A stretch of 9,515 nucleotides of DNA from Cyanobacteria bacterium UBA8803 (GTDB taxonomy: Bacteria; Cyanobacteriota; Cyanobacteriia; Cyanobacteriales; Coleofasciculaceae). Shown piece by piece: positions 1 to 6,134 of the stretch (its first letter is position 1; each line of letters begins with the position of its first letter). The notes under the pieces were generated by a model. That model searched no databases and was not told the DNA's origin. It saw nothing but the letters and a program-made list of their open reading frames with translations. Made by a program: the position numbers and the translations under genes. The stretch covers positions 1,321 through 10,835 of the forward strand of contig DNXU01000467.1 of assembly GCA_003505715.1 (NCBI GenBank), given 5' to 3'.

Positions 1-17
1 CGCGTAACGCACCCTAC
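1..17. repeat. Edge of a dispersed cyanobacterial intergenic repeat (partial)
   Basis: The window opens with CGCGTAACGCACCCTAC. From memory, its reverse complement (GTAGGGTGCGTTACGCG) is the half-unit of a palindromic sequence common between cyanobacterial genes, usually a 'GGTGCGTTA...TAACGCACC' hairpin. Only one arm is inside the window, so the palindrome itself cannot be confirmed here. Confidence 0.4.
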
Positions 18-364
18 TAATAAGCTGTCACGCTTTTAAATTGGGTATTAGTAGCGGACAAGATAATCGCGACACAAGGATTTGGCAATTCTTGACAATC
101 TGATTTAAATGACGAACAGCTTAGAGGAAGTGTGTCAGTCCTACATTGCTAATTCTGGCTTAATCCCCTTTGAGAATATTTACCTGTTGGAACTTCTTTG
201 AGTAAGACTTTGTTGGCGCTAGGTGCGTGATTTATCAAGGCTCATCTTGTAAAAACCATACAAAACAATTCTCAAAATGAATCGTTTACACCACTACATT
301 AGTCACGGCGACTCGCCCCTACAGGGAAGACTTGTTTATTTGGAACTAACTTAACTATAGAAAA
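18..364. other. Gene-free region upstream of rnc
   Basis: I see no convincing coding frame, RNA gene or strong hairpin in this stretch. A TTGACA hexamer lies at 92-97, but nothing resembling a -10 box sits 16-18 bases downstream of it. Close to rnc there is TTAACTATAG at 351-360, ending only five bases before the start codon. No purine-rich ribosome binding site precedes the rnc ATG, so any promoter or translation signal here is unclear. Confidence 0.5.
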
Positions 365-1048
365 ATGCTACAACTGCCAACCATCAAAAATGAAACCCTA
401 CGACTGAGCGCTCTCACTCATCGTTCCTATATCAACGAACACCCCCAGGCAGGCGAACATAACGAGCGTCTAGAATTCTTAGGTGATGCCGTGCTAGGTT
501 TTTTAGTCGGTGAACTTCTTTACAATCGCTACCGAGACCTGAGTGAAGCTCAACTAACTCGTTTGCGTTCTAATTTAGTAGATGAGAAGCAATTAGCAAA
601 GTTTGCTAATCAGCTAGGTATCGGTGACCTAATGCGACTGGGTAAAGGTGCCATTAAAGAGGGGGGTCGGCACAACCCAGCCTTACTCAGCGATACCTTT
701 GAAGCCTATATTGCAGCCTACTTTACGGAGTCAGGTATTGAAGCCGTCCGGATATTTGTCCAACCTTTGTTTACCGCAGTAGCTGATAGTATTGTTTTTC
801 CCCAATCCGATGGCGACTCTCAAAATTTGGTAGATTGCAAGGGAAAATTTCAACAATGGGCGCTGGCTCAATTTGTTAAAAATCCTGAATATTTCATCAT
901 CGATACCTCTGGACCAGATCATGCCAAAGAATTCACAGCTGAAGTGCGGGTGAATGACACAGTGTATGGTGTTGGTAAAGGTCGTCGCAAACAAGATGCG
1001 GAGAAAGGTGCAGCCCAAGCCGCATTGAAAAAAGTTGGGCTAGCCTAG
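365..1048 (+). CDS. rnc: Ribonuclease III
   Basis: Double-strand-specific endoribonuclease that cleaves structured RNA, including rRNA precursors, mRNA leaders and antisense duplexes, leaving 2-nt 3' overhangs. It acts in the cytoplasm as a homodimer. The 227-residue protein has the normal family length and two domains. The N-terminal nuclease domain (about 10-135) carries the signature NERLEFLGD at 33-41. The four expected metal-binding acidic residues are present as E37, D41, D110 and E113 (in LLSDTFEAY). A double-stranded-RNA-binding domain follows (about 155-225), ending in the typical GKGRRKQDAEKGAAQAAL helix region. The start at 365 fits the short N-terminus seen in some cyanobacterial RNase III proteins, where ALTHRSY comes soon after the start. 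No Shine-Dalgarno is visible before it. The downstream Uma2-like gene is 46 bases away and need not be co-transcribed. Cyanobacteria often carry more than one rnc paralogue, so this may be one of several. Confidence 0.95.
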   Translation: MLQLPTIKNETLRLSALTHRSYINEHPQAGEHNERLEFLGDAVLGFLVGELLYNRYRDLSEAQLTRLRSNLVDEKQLAKFANQLGIGDLMRLGKGAIKEGGRHNPALLSDTFEAYIAAYFTESGIEAVRIFVQPLFTAVADSIVFPQSDGDSQNLVDCKGKFQQWALAQFVKNPEYFIIDTSGPDHAKEFTAEVRVNDTVYGVGKGRRKQDAEKGAAQAALKKVGLA

Positions 1049-1094
1049 AGAATATTCAAAGTTAGATGGTAATCTAGCTAATCGCGTACCCCCT

Positions 1095-1861
1095 ATGACC
1101 GAAAGCCTGAGTCCCACAACGTTGCCTCCTGCCTTTGCGGACCACACCCAACTCCCCGAATCCGATGGCACGTTTGTGAAAAACTTCCAAGAACATCCCC
1201 AGAGTATCCTGCTCACCGACTCCTTAGAAACCACACTCCAAACCCTTCACCCCGACGGGCAGTATGCGATCGGGCAAGATTGTGGCATCTACTGGCGCGA
1301 AACTGATCCCCCCGAACGCGGAGCCGAAGCCCCTGATTGGTTCTATGTCCCTAACGTCCCACCGCTTTTAGACGGAGAAATCCGCCGCTCCTACGTGTTG
1401 TGGCGCGAGTATATGGTGCCAGTGATTGCCATTGAGTTAGCTAGTGGTGATGGTTCCGAAGAAAGAGACAACACCCCCTTATCTCGTTTGTCAGAAGCTG
1501 CCACCCAGAAACCGGGAAAGTTTTGGGTATACGAGCAGATTATCCGTATCCCCTATTACGCCATATACACCATCAAAACCAGCGAACTAGAAGTCTACAA
1601 CAAGGAACGTTTCCCTATATCTGCCCTGATTTCGTTGTGGAATTGCGATCAAGTTCGGATACGCTGAGTGATTTGCAAGGGAAGATGCGAGAGTATATGG
1701 AAAATGGAGCGCGTCTGGGATGGTTGCTCGACCCAAAACATCGGCGAGTAGAAGTTTCTCGTCCGGGACAGGAGGTAGAAGTATTGGAGAATCCGGTTGA
1801 GTTGTCGGGAGAAGATGTGCTGCCGGGATTTATTTTGAATTTGAATAAGTTGTGGGGATAG
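1095..1861 (+). pseudogene. Frameshifted, apparently chimeric Uma2-family (DUF820) endonuclease-like gene
   Basis: Uma2 proteins are PD-(D/E)XK-fold nuclease-like proteins of unproven function, hugely expanded in cyanobacteria. The first frame (1095-1667) reads as one Uma2 subtype: DHTQLPESDGTF near the start, APDWFYVPN at 79-87, IAIELASGDGSEERD at 111-125 and a PGKFWVYEQ segment. It holds a putative catalytic D81 and E114. That frame then reads nonsense and stops at 1667. Another frame, entered around 1610, continues with the tail of a different Uma2 subtype (ICPDFVVELRS, then LQGKMREYMENGARLGWLLDP, then LSGEDVLPGF) and stops at 1861. The shared residues KER-FP (1602-1615) mark the switch; one missing base between about 1605 and 1616 would explain it. 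The remnant therefore appears to join the front of one Uma2 gene to the back of another, plus a one-base frameshift. A sequencing error could explain the frameshift but not the subtype mix. The encoded protein is probably not functional as a whole. Confidence 0.75.
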
Positions 1862-1871
1862 GGATAATATC

Positions 1872-1988
1872 AACTCCTTTGTGTCTAACCTATGTCTTGC
1901 ACTTAGCGTCCTAACCGCCTTGGCAGTTGCTATATCTGAGATAATTGCGATGCAACTCGACACGATATCAAAGGAGTTTTTTGATATC
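1872..1988. repeat. Nested inverted repeats between convergent genes
   Basis: AACTCCTTTGTGTC (1872-1885) is matched in inverse by GACAC (1959-1963) and CAAAGGAGTT (1969-1978), which are separated by GATAT. The second copy also sits in a local hairpin: GATATCAAA (1964-1972) pairs with TTTGATATC (1980-1988), nine perfect base pairs around a 7-base loop. The hairpin overlaps the last codons and stop of the minus-strand WGR gene. The position between two converging genes suggests a bidirectional 3'-end structure. Neither strand has a clean T-run after the hairpin, so a classical intrinsic terminator is not supported. Confidence 0.45.
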
Positions 1989-3389
1989 CCCATAAGCGCG
2001 ATAGAATCCCCCACGAGCAGACTCGCGTATCTCTTCGACTAAATAACGCGCCCCTTCTTCCCGAATATCTTTGGGAAATTGGACTTTCCAGGTAGGATTG
2101 TAGCCTTCAGAAATTACCCGGATTCTGAGCTTGTCTCCCTCCCGGAAACATTCTGCGATCGCACCCCGACTAGTATCTGAAGTGGTTTCTAAGGCAGTCG
2201 AAACCGATAGCGCCTCAACCTGAGGTGCTTTTATACTAATAGCCGTGGGAATTGTACCAGCTTGTGCCGCTTGAATTGCCGCTGCGCTGGCGTCAATGCA
2301 GGCTAAAGAACCATCGGTTGTGACTATATAGAGGCGATCGCTTAAAAACTGCATCGATAGTGCCGAACCGCAACCCGTCCCCAACTTCCACAGCCTTTCT
2401 CCTGACTGATTGAAACAATAAATTGAAGAGGAGTTGTCCCCTGCAAAGATATAGTTCCCCTCTGCGGCAGCTGCACAAGAATAGACGGCGGCATCGCACT
2501 GATAAGTACTGCTGAGTTCGCCCTTCTTAGTGAAGCAATAGACCTTTCTACTACTCGTGCCAGCATAAACTGTGGCCTCTTCCTGCCAGCCAAACAGTAC
2601 TCCACCATCCGTCGGCTGGTGCCAAATGCGTCTGCCATCTTCCCAGTCATACATGGTGACCCCTCGACTGTGGCCGTGATAGATGCCAATTTCATCACAG
2701 CGCACCATCCAGCCACTTTCACCGCTACTTCTCTTCTGCCATTGGGACTCATCCTCGTGATTGATGGCCGCTACCGTACCGCCAGCATCGGAAACACCAA
2801 GAATCCCATCCTTAATATCTAACCAGAAAATATCTACATTTTCGGCAATCTCGTAGCTAACGCGGGGAACTTTGCCAGTTAAATCGTACACTTTGCCATC
2901 ATCGCACCCGGCATAGAGCCAATCTTCATCGGCTACGATACATTTGACTCCATCCGGCAGCTTAAACTGATTTTGCACTGCACCGTTGGGGTCGAGGGCG
3001 AAGATTTTGCCGTCTTGGTTACCCACCCAACAACGCTCGTTATCAATAAAAATCCCAAATGCTGCCGCACCGGAGGCAAATTTCCAGAGAACTGGTGCTT
3101 GTTTAGCTGTGGAGGGAGTACTGGCGGTTTGGCGGCGGGTGACGGGCCGCTTTTGGCGCACCCCCATCACGGCATGTTCGTACCCTTTGCGCAGCTTCTC
3201 GTTAATCTTTTTGGTGGCGTCCGCTTTCGCTTTTTCAGCTGTTGGGTAAGTTTTCACCTGGGTTTGGCCTTTATCGCCAATTCGACCGTAGCGAATGGAC
3301 ACCTGGGTGTCTTTGATAATTACTTCATAAAACTTATGGGAACCCCCATCGGCTTCTGATAGCTCTAGGTAAGTCTTTTCTTCAGTCAC
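1968..3389 (-). CDS. WGR-domain / beta-propeller protein of unknown function
   Basis: A 473-residue cytoplasmic-looking protein with no signal peptide or membrane segment. Residues 1-80 form a WGR-type domain (YGRIGDKGQ at 34-42, with Y in place of the name-giving W, then a Lys-rich helix). WGR domains occur in PARP-type enzymes, where they bind DNA ends, and in MolR-like bacterial proteins. After a basic linker, residues about 98-370 consist of repeated blades such as WVGNQDGKIFALDPNG, YAGCDDGKVYDLTG, YAGTSSRKVYCFTKKG and FAGDNSSSIYCFNQSG. This is the pattern of a PQQ-like or WD-like beta-propeller, with no sign of the quinone-binding residues of dehydrogenases. A low-complexity linker leads to a compact C-terminal domain (about 410-473) around VQFPKDIREEGARYLVEEI and GGFYRAYGDIKKL. 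No catalytic motif is evident. I infer a binding or scaffold protein, possibly tied to nucleic acid through WGR; the function is not known. Two HIP1 sites lie inside the gene. No strong Shine-Dalgarno is seen. Confidence 0.85.
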   Translation of the reverse strand: MTEEKTYLELSEADGGSHKFYEVIIKDTQVSIRYGRIGDKGQTQVKTYPTAEKAKADATKKINEKLRKGYEHAVMGVRQKRPVTRRQTASTPSTAKQAPVLWKFASGAAAFGIFIDNERCWVGNQDGKIFALDPNGAVQNQFKLPDGVKCIVADEDWLYAGCDDGKVYDLTGKVPRVSYEIAENVDIFWLDIKDGILGVSDAGGTVAAINHEDESQWQKRSSGESGWMVRCDEIGIYHGHSRGVTMYDWEDGRRIWHQPTDGGVLFGWQEEATVYAGTSSRKVYCFTKKGELSSTYQCDAAVYSCAAAAEGNYIFAGDNSSSIYCFNQSGERLWKLGTGCGSALSMQFLSDRLYIVTTDGSLACIDASAAAIQAAQAGTIPTAISIKAPQVEALSVSTALETTSDTSRGAIAECFREGDKLRIRVISEGYNPTWKVQFPKDIREEGARYLVEEIRESARGGFYRAYGDIKKLL

Positions 3390-3684
3390 GCTCGTTTCCT
3401 CAGTCGGTGCAACTATTGTTTTATCCGATTTTAATAAGCCTCATCCTCAGTAAGGATATTCCCAATCGATTCTCTAAGGGTTGAAGCATTCTGATGAATT
3501 TCTGTTAAACATAGGAACCAACCTAATCAGGTTTGCTGTAAGCTTTTGAATACAGTTAGCAAAAAATTAACGATCTGCTAGGGCTAGTTAGCACCCTTAA
3601 CGCCCACAGCGTTTTCCATTAGGTACAAAAACTTATTTAGATTCCCAACTGCAATTCACTAGCTATCTAGTCACAGCGGATGCG

Positions 3685-3725
3685 ATCGCCTAATAGTTAA
3701 GCATTAGGCGATAGATTTAATTTTT
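3685..3725 (+). terminator. Terminator-like hairpin with no obvious upstream gene
   Basis: ATCGCCTAAT (3685-3694) pairs perfectly with ATTAGGCGAT (3703-3712), a 10-bp stem around the 8-base loop AGTTAAGC. On the plus strand it is followed by AGATTTAATTTTTGG, a T-rich but interrupted tail. The left arm overlaps a HIP1 palindrome (3682-3689). Read on the minus strand there is no T-run. The shape fits an intrinsic terminator on the plus strand, but the spacing of the T-run (8 bases to the TTTTT) is loose, so attenuator, RNA stabiliser or chance HIP1-derived palindrome remain possible. Confidence 0.45.
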
Positions 3726-3943
3726 GGTGTGGTATGAGGATGATTTGATCAAAGAAAGTCGCGGCTCCAAATAAGTTCATTGCCTAAAAAACAATGTACC
3801 GTGAGGCTTAAACAGAGGCAAATAGTGCAGTGTGGTACAAATAACTATCCAGTTGAATAAGGATAAAAAGCTTACTGTACATACTTTCTTTCCTTCTGCA
3901 TAGCAGCCTTCACAAAACTAGAGCTGCAATCTACCAAAAGTTT

Positions 3944-3950
3944 AGGAAAG
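3944..3950 (+). promoter_or_regulatory. Ribosome binding site of the pentapeptide-repeat gene
   Basis: AGGAAAG lies nine bases before the ATG at 3960. It is one of the few clear Shine-Dalgarno-like sequences in the window and supports that start codon. Confidence 0.55.
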
Positions 3951-3959
3951 CCATAGATT

Positions 3960-4526
3960 ATGAAAACGCAAGAACTTTTAAATCTATACGCGGCTAGAGA
4001 GTCAGATTTTCGAGAAGTGAATCTGGCAGGAGCTATTTTAAATGACGTGAATCTGAGTCGGGCGGACTTGAGTCGGGCGGACTTGAGTCGGGTTGACTTG
4101 AGCCACGCCGATCTGAGTGGTACTTGTTTTCATCAAGCCAACCTCACCAACGCTGATTTGATGGGCGCTGACTTAACCGGAGCTAATTTAACCGAAGTCA
4201 ACCTCATTGGCTCTGATTTAAGAGGAGCCAACTTGAGTGGTGCTGATTTAAGTGGTGCAGACTTACGGTGTGCCAACTTGCATCAAGCGAATTTAACTGG
4301 AGTAAACTTTAGTAATGCCGATTTGAGCGGTGCTGATTTAAGTGGGGCTTGCCTAAAAAATGCGTGTATGGGTGGGACATCCTTGAGCGGTACTGATTTA
4401 ATCGGTGCGGACTTGACGGGTACGAATTTAACCGAAAGCCAACTGAAGGGAGAACTTATAGCGCAAGGTGTCTCCCATCACTGGATCAGCTGGAGTGGCA
4501 GTTGCATGATCGATCGCACCAAATAG
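3960..4526 (+). CDS. Pentapeptide-repeat protein, cytoplasmic
   Basis: A 188-residue protein made almost entirely of A(D/N)LXX pentapeptide repeats from about residue 18 to 160, enough for roughly 28 units and so about seven coils of a right-handed quadrilateral beta-helix. Examples are SRADL, SGADL, TGANL and HQANL. A short helix-like N-terminus (MKTQELLNLYAARESDF) caps the repeats. The last 28 residues (from ESQLKGELIAQG) are non-repetitive and include several Trp and His. No signal peptide or membrane segment is present, so the protein should be cytosolic. Biochemical functions of cyanobacterial pentapeptide proteins are mostly unknown; the gyrase-protecting Qnr/MfpA types are related only by fold, and nothing here points to that role. 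Near its 5' end the gene carries a 15-bp DNA unit (AGTCGGGCGGACTTG) twice in exact tandem and a third time with two changes. It is followed by the palindrome and T-run at 4539-4668, a likely 3' end. Confidence 0.9.
   Translation: MKTQELLNLYAARESDFREVNLAGAILNDVNLSRADLSRADLSRVDLSHADLSGTCFHQANLTNADLMGADLTGANLTEVNLIGSDLRGANLSGADLSGADLRCANLHQANLTGVNFSNADLSGADLSGACLKNACMGGTSLSGTDLIGADLTGTNLTESQLKGELIAQGVSHHWISWSGSCMIDRTK
4056..4100 (+). repeat. 15-bp tandem DNA repeat within the pentapeptide gene
   Basis: AGTCGGGCGGACTTG occurs at 4056-4070 and 4071-4085 without a mismatch, and again at 4086-4100 with two substitutions (AGTCGGGTTGACTTG). Each copy encodes one SRADL-type pentapeptide. DNA identity at all codon positions suggests recent unit duplication, unlike the diverged repeats downstream. 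Confidence 0.85.
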
Positions 4527-4538
4527 GAATGGGGAATG

Positions 4539-4668
4539 GTTGGTTAACAGGGTTTACTTTTAATGTCGGCAGAAGGCTCCCGCCATAACTGAGGGGGAAT
4601 TATCGACGCGCAGCCGAGTACCCCCGAAGGTTTGGCGGCGAGGCTTTGCCGACTAACCAACAATTTTT
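4539..4668 (+). terminator. Long degenerate palindrome with trailing T-run
   Basis: The two arms 4565-4597 and 4621-4653 have equal length (33 bases), and 22 of 33 positions are complementary. Paired blocks are GTCGGCA/TGCCGAC, CCGCC/GGCGG and GGGGG/CCCCC, around a 23-base loop (4598-4620). Just outside, GTTGGTTA (4539-4546) is matched by TAACCAAC (4654-4661), offset by 18 unpaired bases on the left side. TTTTT follows at 4664-4668. On the plus strand this could end the pentapeptide-gene transcript. It is much longer than a usual intrinsic terminator and also resembles a decayed mobile palindromic element (MITE-like) or a structured RNA. Confidence 0.5.
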
Positions 4669-4740
4669 AGGGCGTAAGGTTTATGGTTTTCTCCCTACAC
4701 CCCACACCCCGCCTCACGTTCCAGCTTTCTTGCCACTAAT

Positions 4741-5199
4741 TCACGCTTGGTTAGCTGTAGTTCCTAATTGGAATCCTAGAGCCTTTTTCTTCATGGTCTG
4801 AAAAATGTTGTAAAAGCCATTGGCACGGGAAGGCGTTAAGCTGACATTCAGACCCATCTCTTGAATAAAGTCAGGAGAGACTTGCACGATCTCTTCTGGG
4901 GTTAGCCCGTTGAGTCCTTCAATTAACAGAGCCACTAAACCTTTCACTAACTGGGCATCCGAGTCCCCTTGATACCAAACCTTGCCATCTTCAAAGTTAG
5001 CAGTTAGGAAAACCTGAGAGACGCAGCCAGGAACTTTATTTTCTGGTATTTTAGCGGTTTCCGGCATCTCTCCCAGCCGCTTAGCATACCAGAGTAGCTG
5101 CTCGTAACGCTGCTTCGGATTTGTCCGCCGCTTAAACCGCTCCACAATTTTGGCAAGAGCATCTGGTAAAGGGGTTAAGGTTGACGACATAGCCAACAT
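4741..5199 (-). CDS. sufE: SufE family cysteine-desulfurase activator
   Basis: SufE accepts the persulfide sulfur from the cysteine desulfurase SufS and passes it to the SufBCD scaffold, the main Fe-S cluster assembly route in cyanobacteria, acting in the cytosol. The 152-residue protein matches the usual size (about 140-150). It shows the family landmarks: LLWYAKRLGEMPE near 35-47, then the active-site loop NKVPGCVSQV with the sulfur-accepting Cys59. GKVWYQGDSDAQLVKGLVALL follows as the core strand and helix, and a C-terminal SRANGFYNIFQTMKKKA helix completes the fold. The start at 5199 gives MLAMSS; an internal ATG at 5190 (MSSTLTPLP) is equally plausible and neither has a clear Shine-Dalgarno. 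It lies 79 bases after the exported pentapeptide/TPR gene on the same strand, so co-transcription is possible. No other suf gene is in the window. Confidence 0.93.
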   Translation of the reverse strand: MLAMSSTLTPLPDALAKIVERFKRRTNPKQRYEQLLWYAKRLGEMPETAKIPENKVPGCVSQVFLTANFEDGKVWYQGDSDAQLVKGLVALLIEGLNGLTPEEIVQVSPDFIQEMGLNVSLTPSRANGFYNIFQTMKKKALGFQLGTTANQA

Positions 5200-5278
5200 T
5201 TAAGAGGTAATTTCACATTTAGATCCTAACAGGGCTGAGGCAAGAAGGCATAAGGCAGGTTTTCTCGTTCCTCCCTCC

Positions 5279-6052
5279 TCAAAATGGAGAAAGAAACCGC
5301 AATAGTAAGGAACCAATACCCACTAGAGCATTTCCTAGAGATGTGCGAGAGCGCGTTTCGGGAGGCTTTTGGGCAATTTCTACCACTTTGATCAGATTCT
5401 GTGATGCCTGGTAACCTGCTGGGTTTCCTTGATCTGTAAACAGTTTACTCGCTATCTCAGCATCCTTTGTCGCTCCAGGTTCATCTCCGAGGCGGAAGCG
5501 AGCAACTCCACGCGCTAGGAAGGCTGGAGCGAATTCGGGTTTGATGCTTAGTGCTTGGTTGTAATTCTCAATTGCAGCTTTATAGTTGCCTCTTTCTGCC
5601 TCAATTACTCCCCAAGCATAGAAATCTTCTGCCGTTCCAGCATACTGAGGAATGCCAATAGTGCCTTGGATATAGGCTCGATTCAGGGTTGTACCAAATA
5701 ATTGGGCATTGACCAAATAAGCATCTCTAAGGTCTGTGCCTTCAAGGATAGCACCACTCAGGTTAGCCTCTGCTAGGTTGGCACCGTTTAGAGAAGTACC
5801 CGTGAGGTTCGCTCCCGTCAAGTCAGCCCCCATCAAATTAGCACGACTAAGATTGGCGCGGCTTAAATCTGCCCCACTCAAGTTCACACCCCCCAAGTCC
5901 GCCATAACCAAACCAGCACCCCTGAGATCGCATTGGGGACATTCTTTGGTAGACAGTAACTGTTGGATATGAGCCAGATTTTCGGCCTTGGCGATCGCAT
6001 TAAGACTCGTTGCAGTGAGCAGAGCAGTCGTGGTGAGGATTATGAGTTTCAT
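5279..6052 (-). CDS. Exported pentapeptide-repeat / TPR protein
   Basis: A 257-residue protein in four parts. Residues 1-23 form a Sec-type signal peptide (MKL, then a hydrophobic TTTALLTATSLNAIA core, AKA cleavage site), which places the protein in the periplasm or lumen. Next comes NLAHIQQLLSTKECPQCDLRGAGL, with a CPQC motif (Cys38, Cys41). From memory this short lead-in is common in cyanobacterial pentapeptide proteins. Pentapeptide repeats occupy about 42-130 (SGADL, SRANL, TGANL, AEANL). Residues about 143-200 form one or two TPR units (FYAWGVIEAERGNYKAAIENY, then a second helix pair beginning AFLARGVARFRLGD), a protein-binding helical repeat. The C-terminal 20 residues (GNALVGIGSLLLRFLSPF) are hydrophobic and could touch a membrane. 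Both repeat types imply a binding or scaffold role; the substrate is unknown. It lies between the MESH1-like hydrolase (82 bases upstream) and sufE. Confidence 0.88.
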   Translation of the reverse strand: MKLIILTTTALLTATSLNAIAKAENLAHIQQLLSTKECPQCDLRGAGLVMADLGGVNLSGADLSRANLSRANLMGADLTGANLTGTSLNGANLAEANLSGAILEGTDLRDAYLVNAQLFGTTLNRAYIQGTIGIPQYAGTAEDFYAWGVIEAERGNYKAAIENYNQALSIKPEFAPAFLARGVARFRLGDEPGATKDAEIASKLFTDQGNPAGYQASQNLIKVVEIAQKPPETRSRTSLGNALVGIGSLLLRFLSPF

Positions 6053-6111
6053 GGCACCATTACCGGAGTGATTGTGCTAATATTAGGCTAGCAGTTAAGT
6101 ACTGACTAGAT

Positions 6112-6134
6112 TGCTCTTCCTTGTTAAAAGAGCA
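6112..6134 (-). repeat. Small hairpin directly after the MESH1-like gene
   Basis: TGCTCTT (6112-6118) pairs with AAGAGCA (6128-6134), a 7-bp stem with a 9-base loop, beginning at the base after the minus-strand stop codon. No T-run follows on the minus strand, so termination is uncertain; transcript processing or chance are alternatives. Confidence 0.35.

Larger units (their letters stand above)
3390..3959. other. 570-base intergenic region with several hairpins
   Basis: This stretch separates two diverging genes, so it should hold promoters for both, but I see no clear -35/-10 pair for either. No coding frame is convincing. It contains small hairpins: CTGTA/TACAG around 3535-3555, AACGC-CCACA-GCGTT at 3599-3613 followed by TT, and the stronger hairpin at 3685-3712 listed separately. 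The hairpin at 3685 with its downstream T-run has no plus-strand gene before it within the window other than this spacer. A small RNA or long leader could therefore lie in about 3400-3715; this is inference only. Confidence 0.5.

Noticed and set aside
332..365. Promoter with leaderless rnc start (TTGTTT at 332, TAACTA at 352)
   Set aside because: The spacing of 14 bases is too short and the hexamers are weak, so I do not claim it as a feature.
1649..2014. Minus-strand open frame of 121 codons spanning the Uma2 tail and intergenic gap
   Set aside because: It runs antisense to clear Uma2 coding sequence, has a composition unlike a real protein, and overlaps the WGR gene end.
2342..2752. Alternative minus-strand frame of 136 codons
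   Set aside because: Lies wholly within the WGR-propeller gene in another frame; the propeller repeats show which frame is real.
2973..3359. Plus-strand frame of 128 codons
   Set aside because: Antisense to the WGR domain and first propeller blades; no motif and no ribosome binding site.
4020..4440. Regular spacing suggestive of a CRISPR or satellite array
   Set aside because: The 15-base period is explained by pentapeptide coding; units are not separated by unique spacers.
4680..4740. CCCTACACCCCACACCCC stretch as a possible binding site or telomere-like repeat
   Set aside because: A short C-rich low-complexity run, common between cyanobacterial genes; no regular unit or further evidence of function.
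5736..5972. Plus-strand frame with regular repeats (LAPLR/SAPIK-like)
   Set aside because: It is the mirror image of the pentapeptide repeats on the other strand; the periodicity is inherited from that gene.
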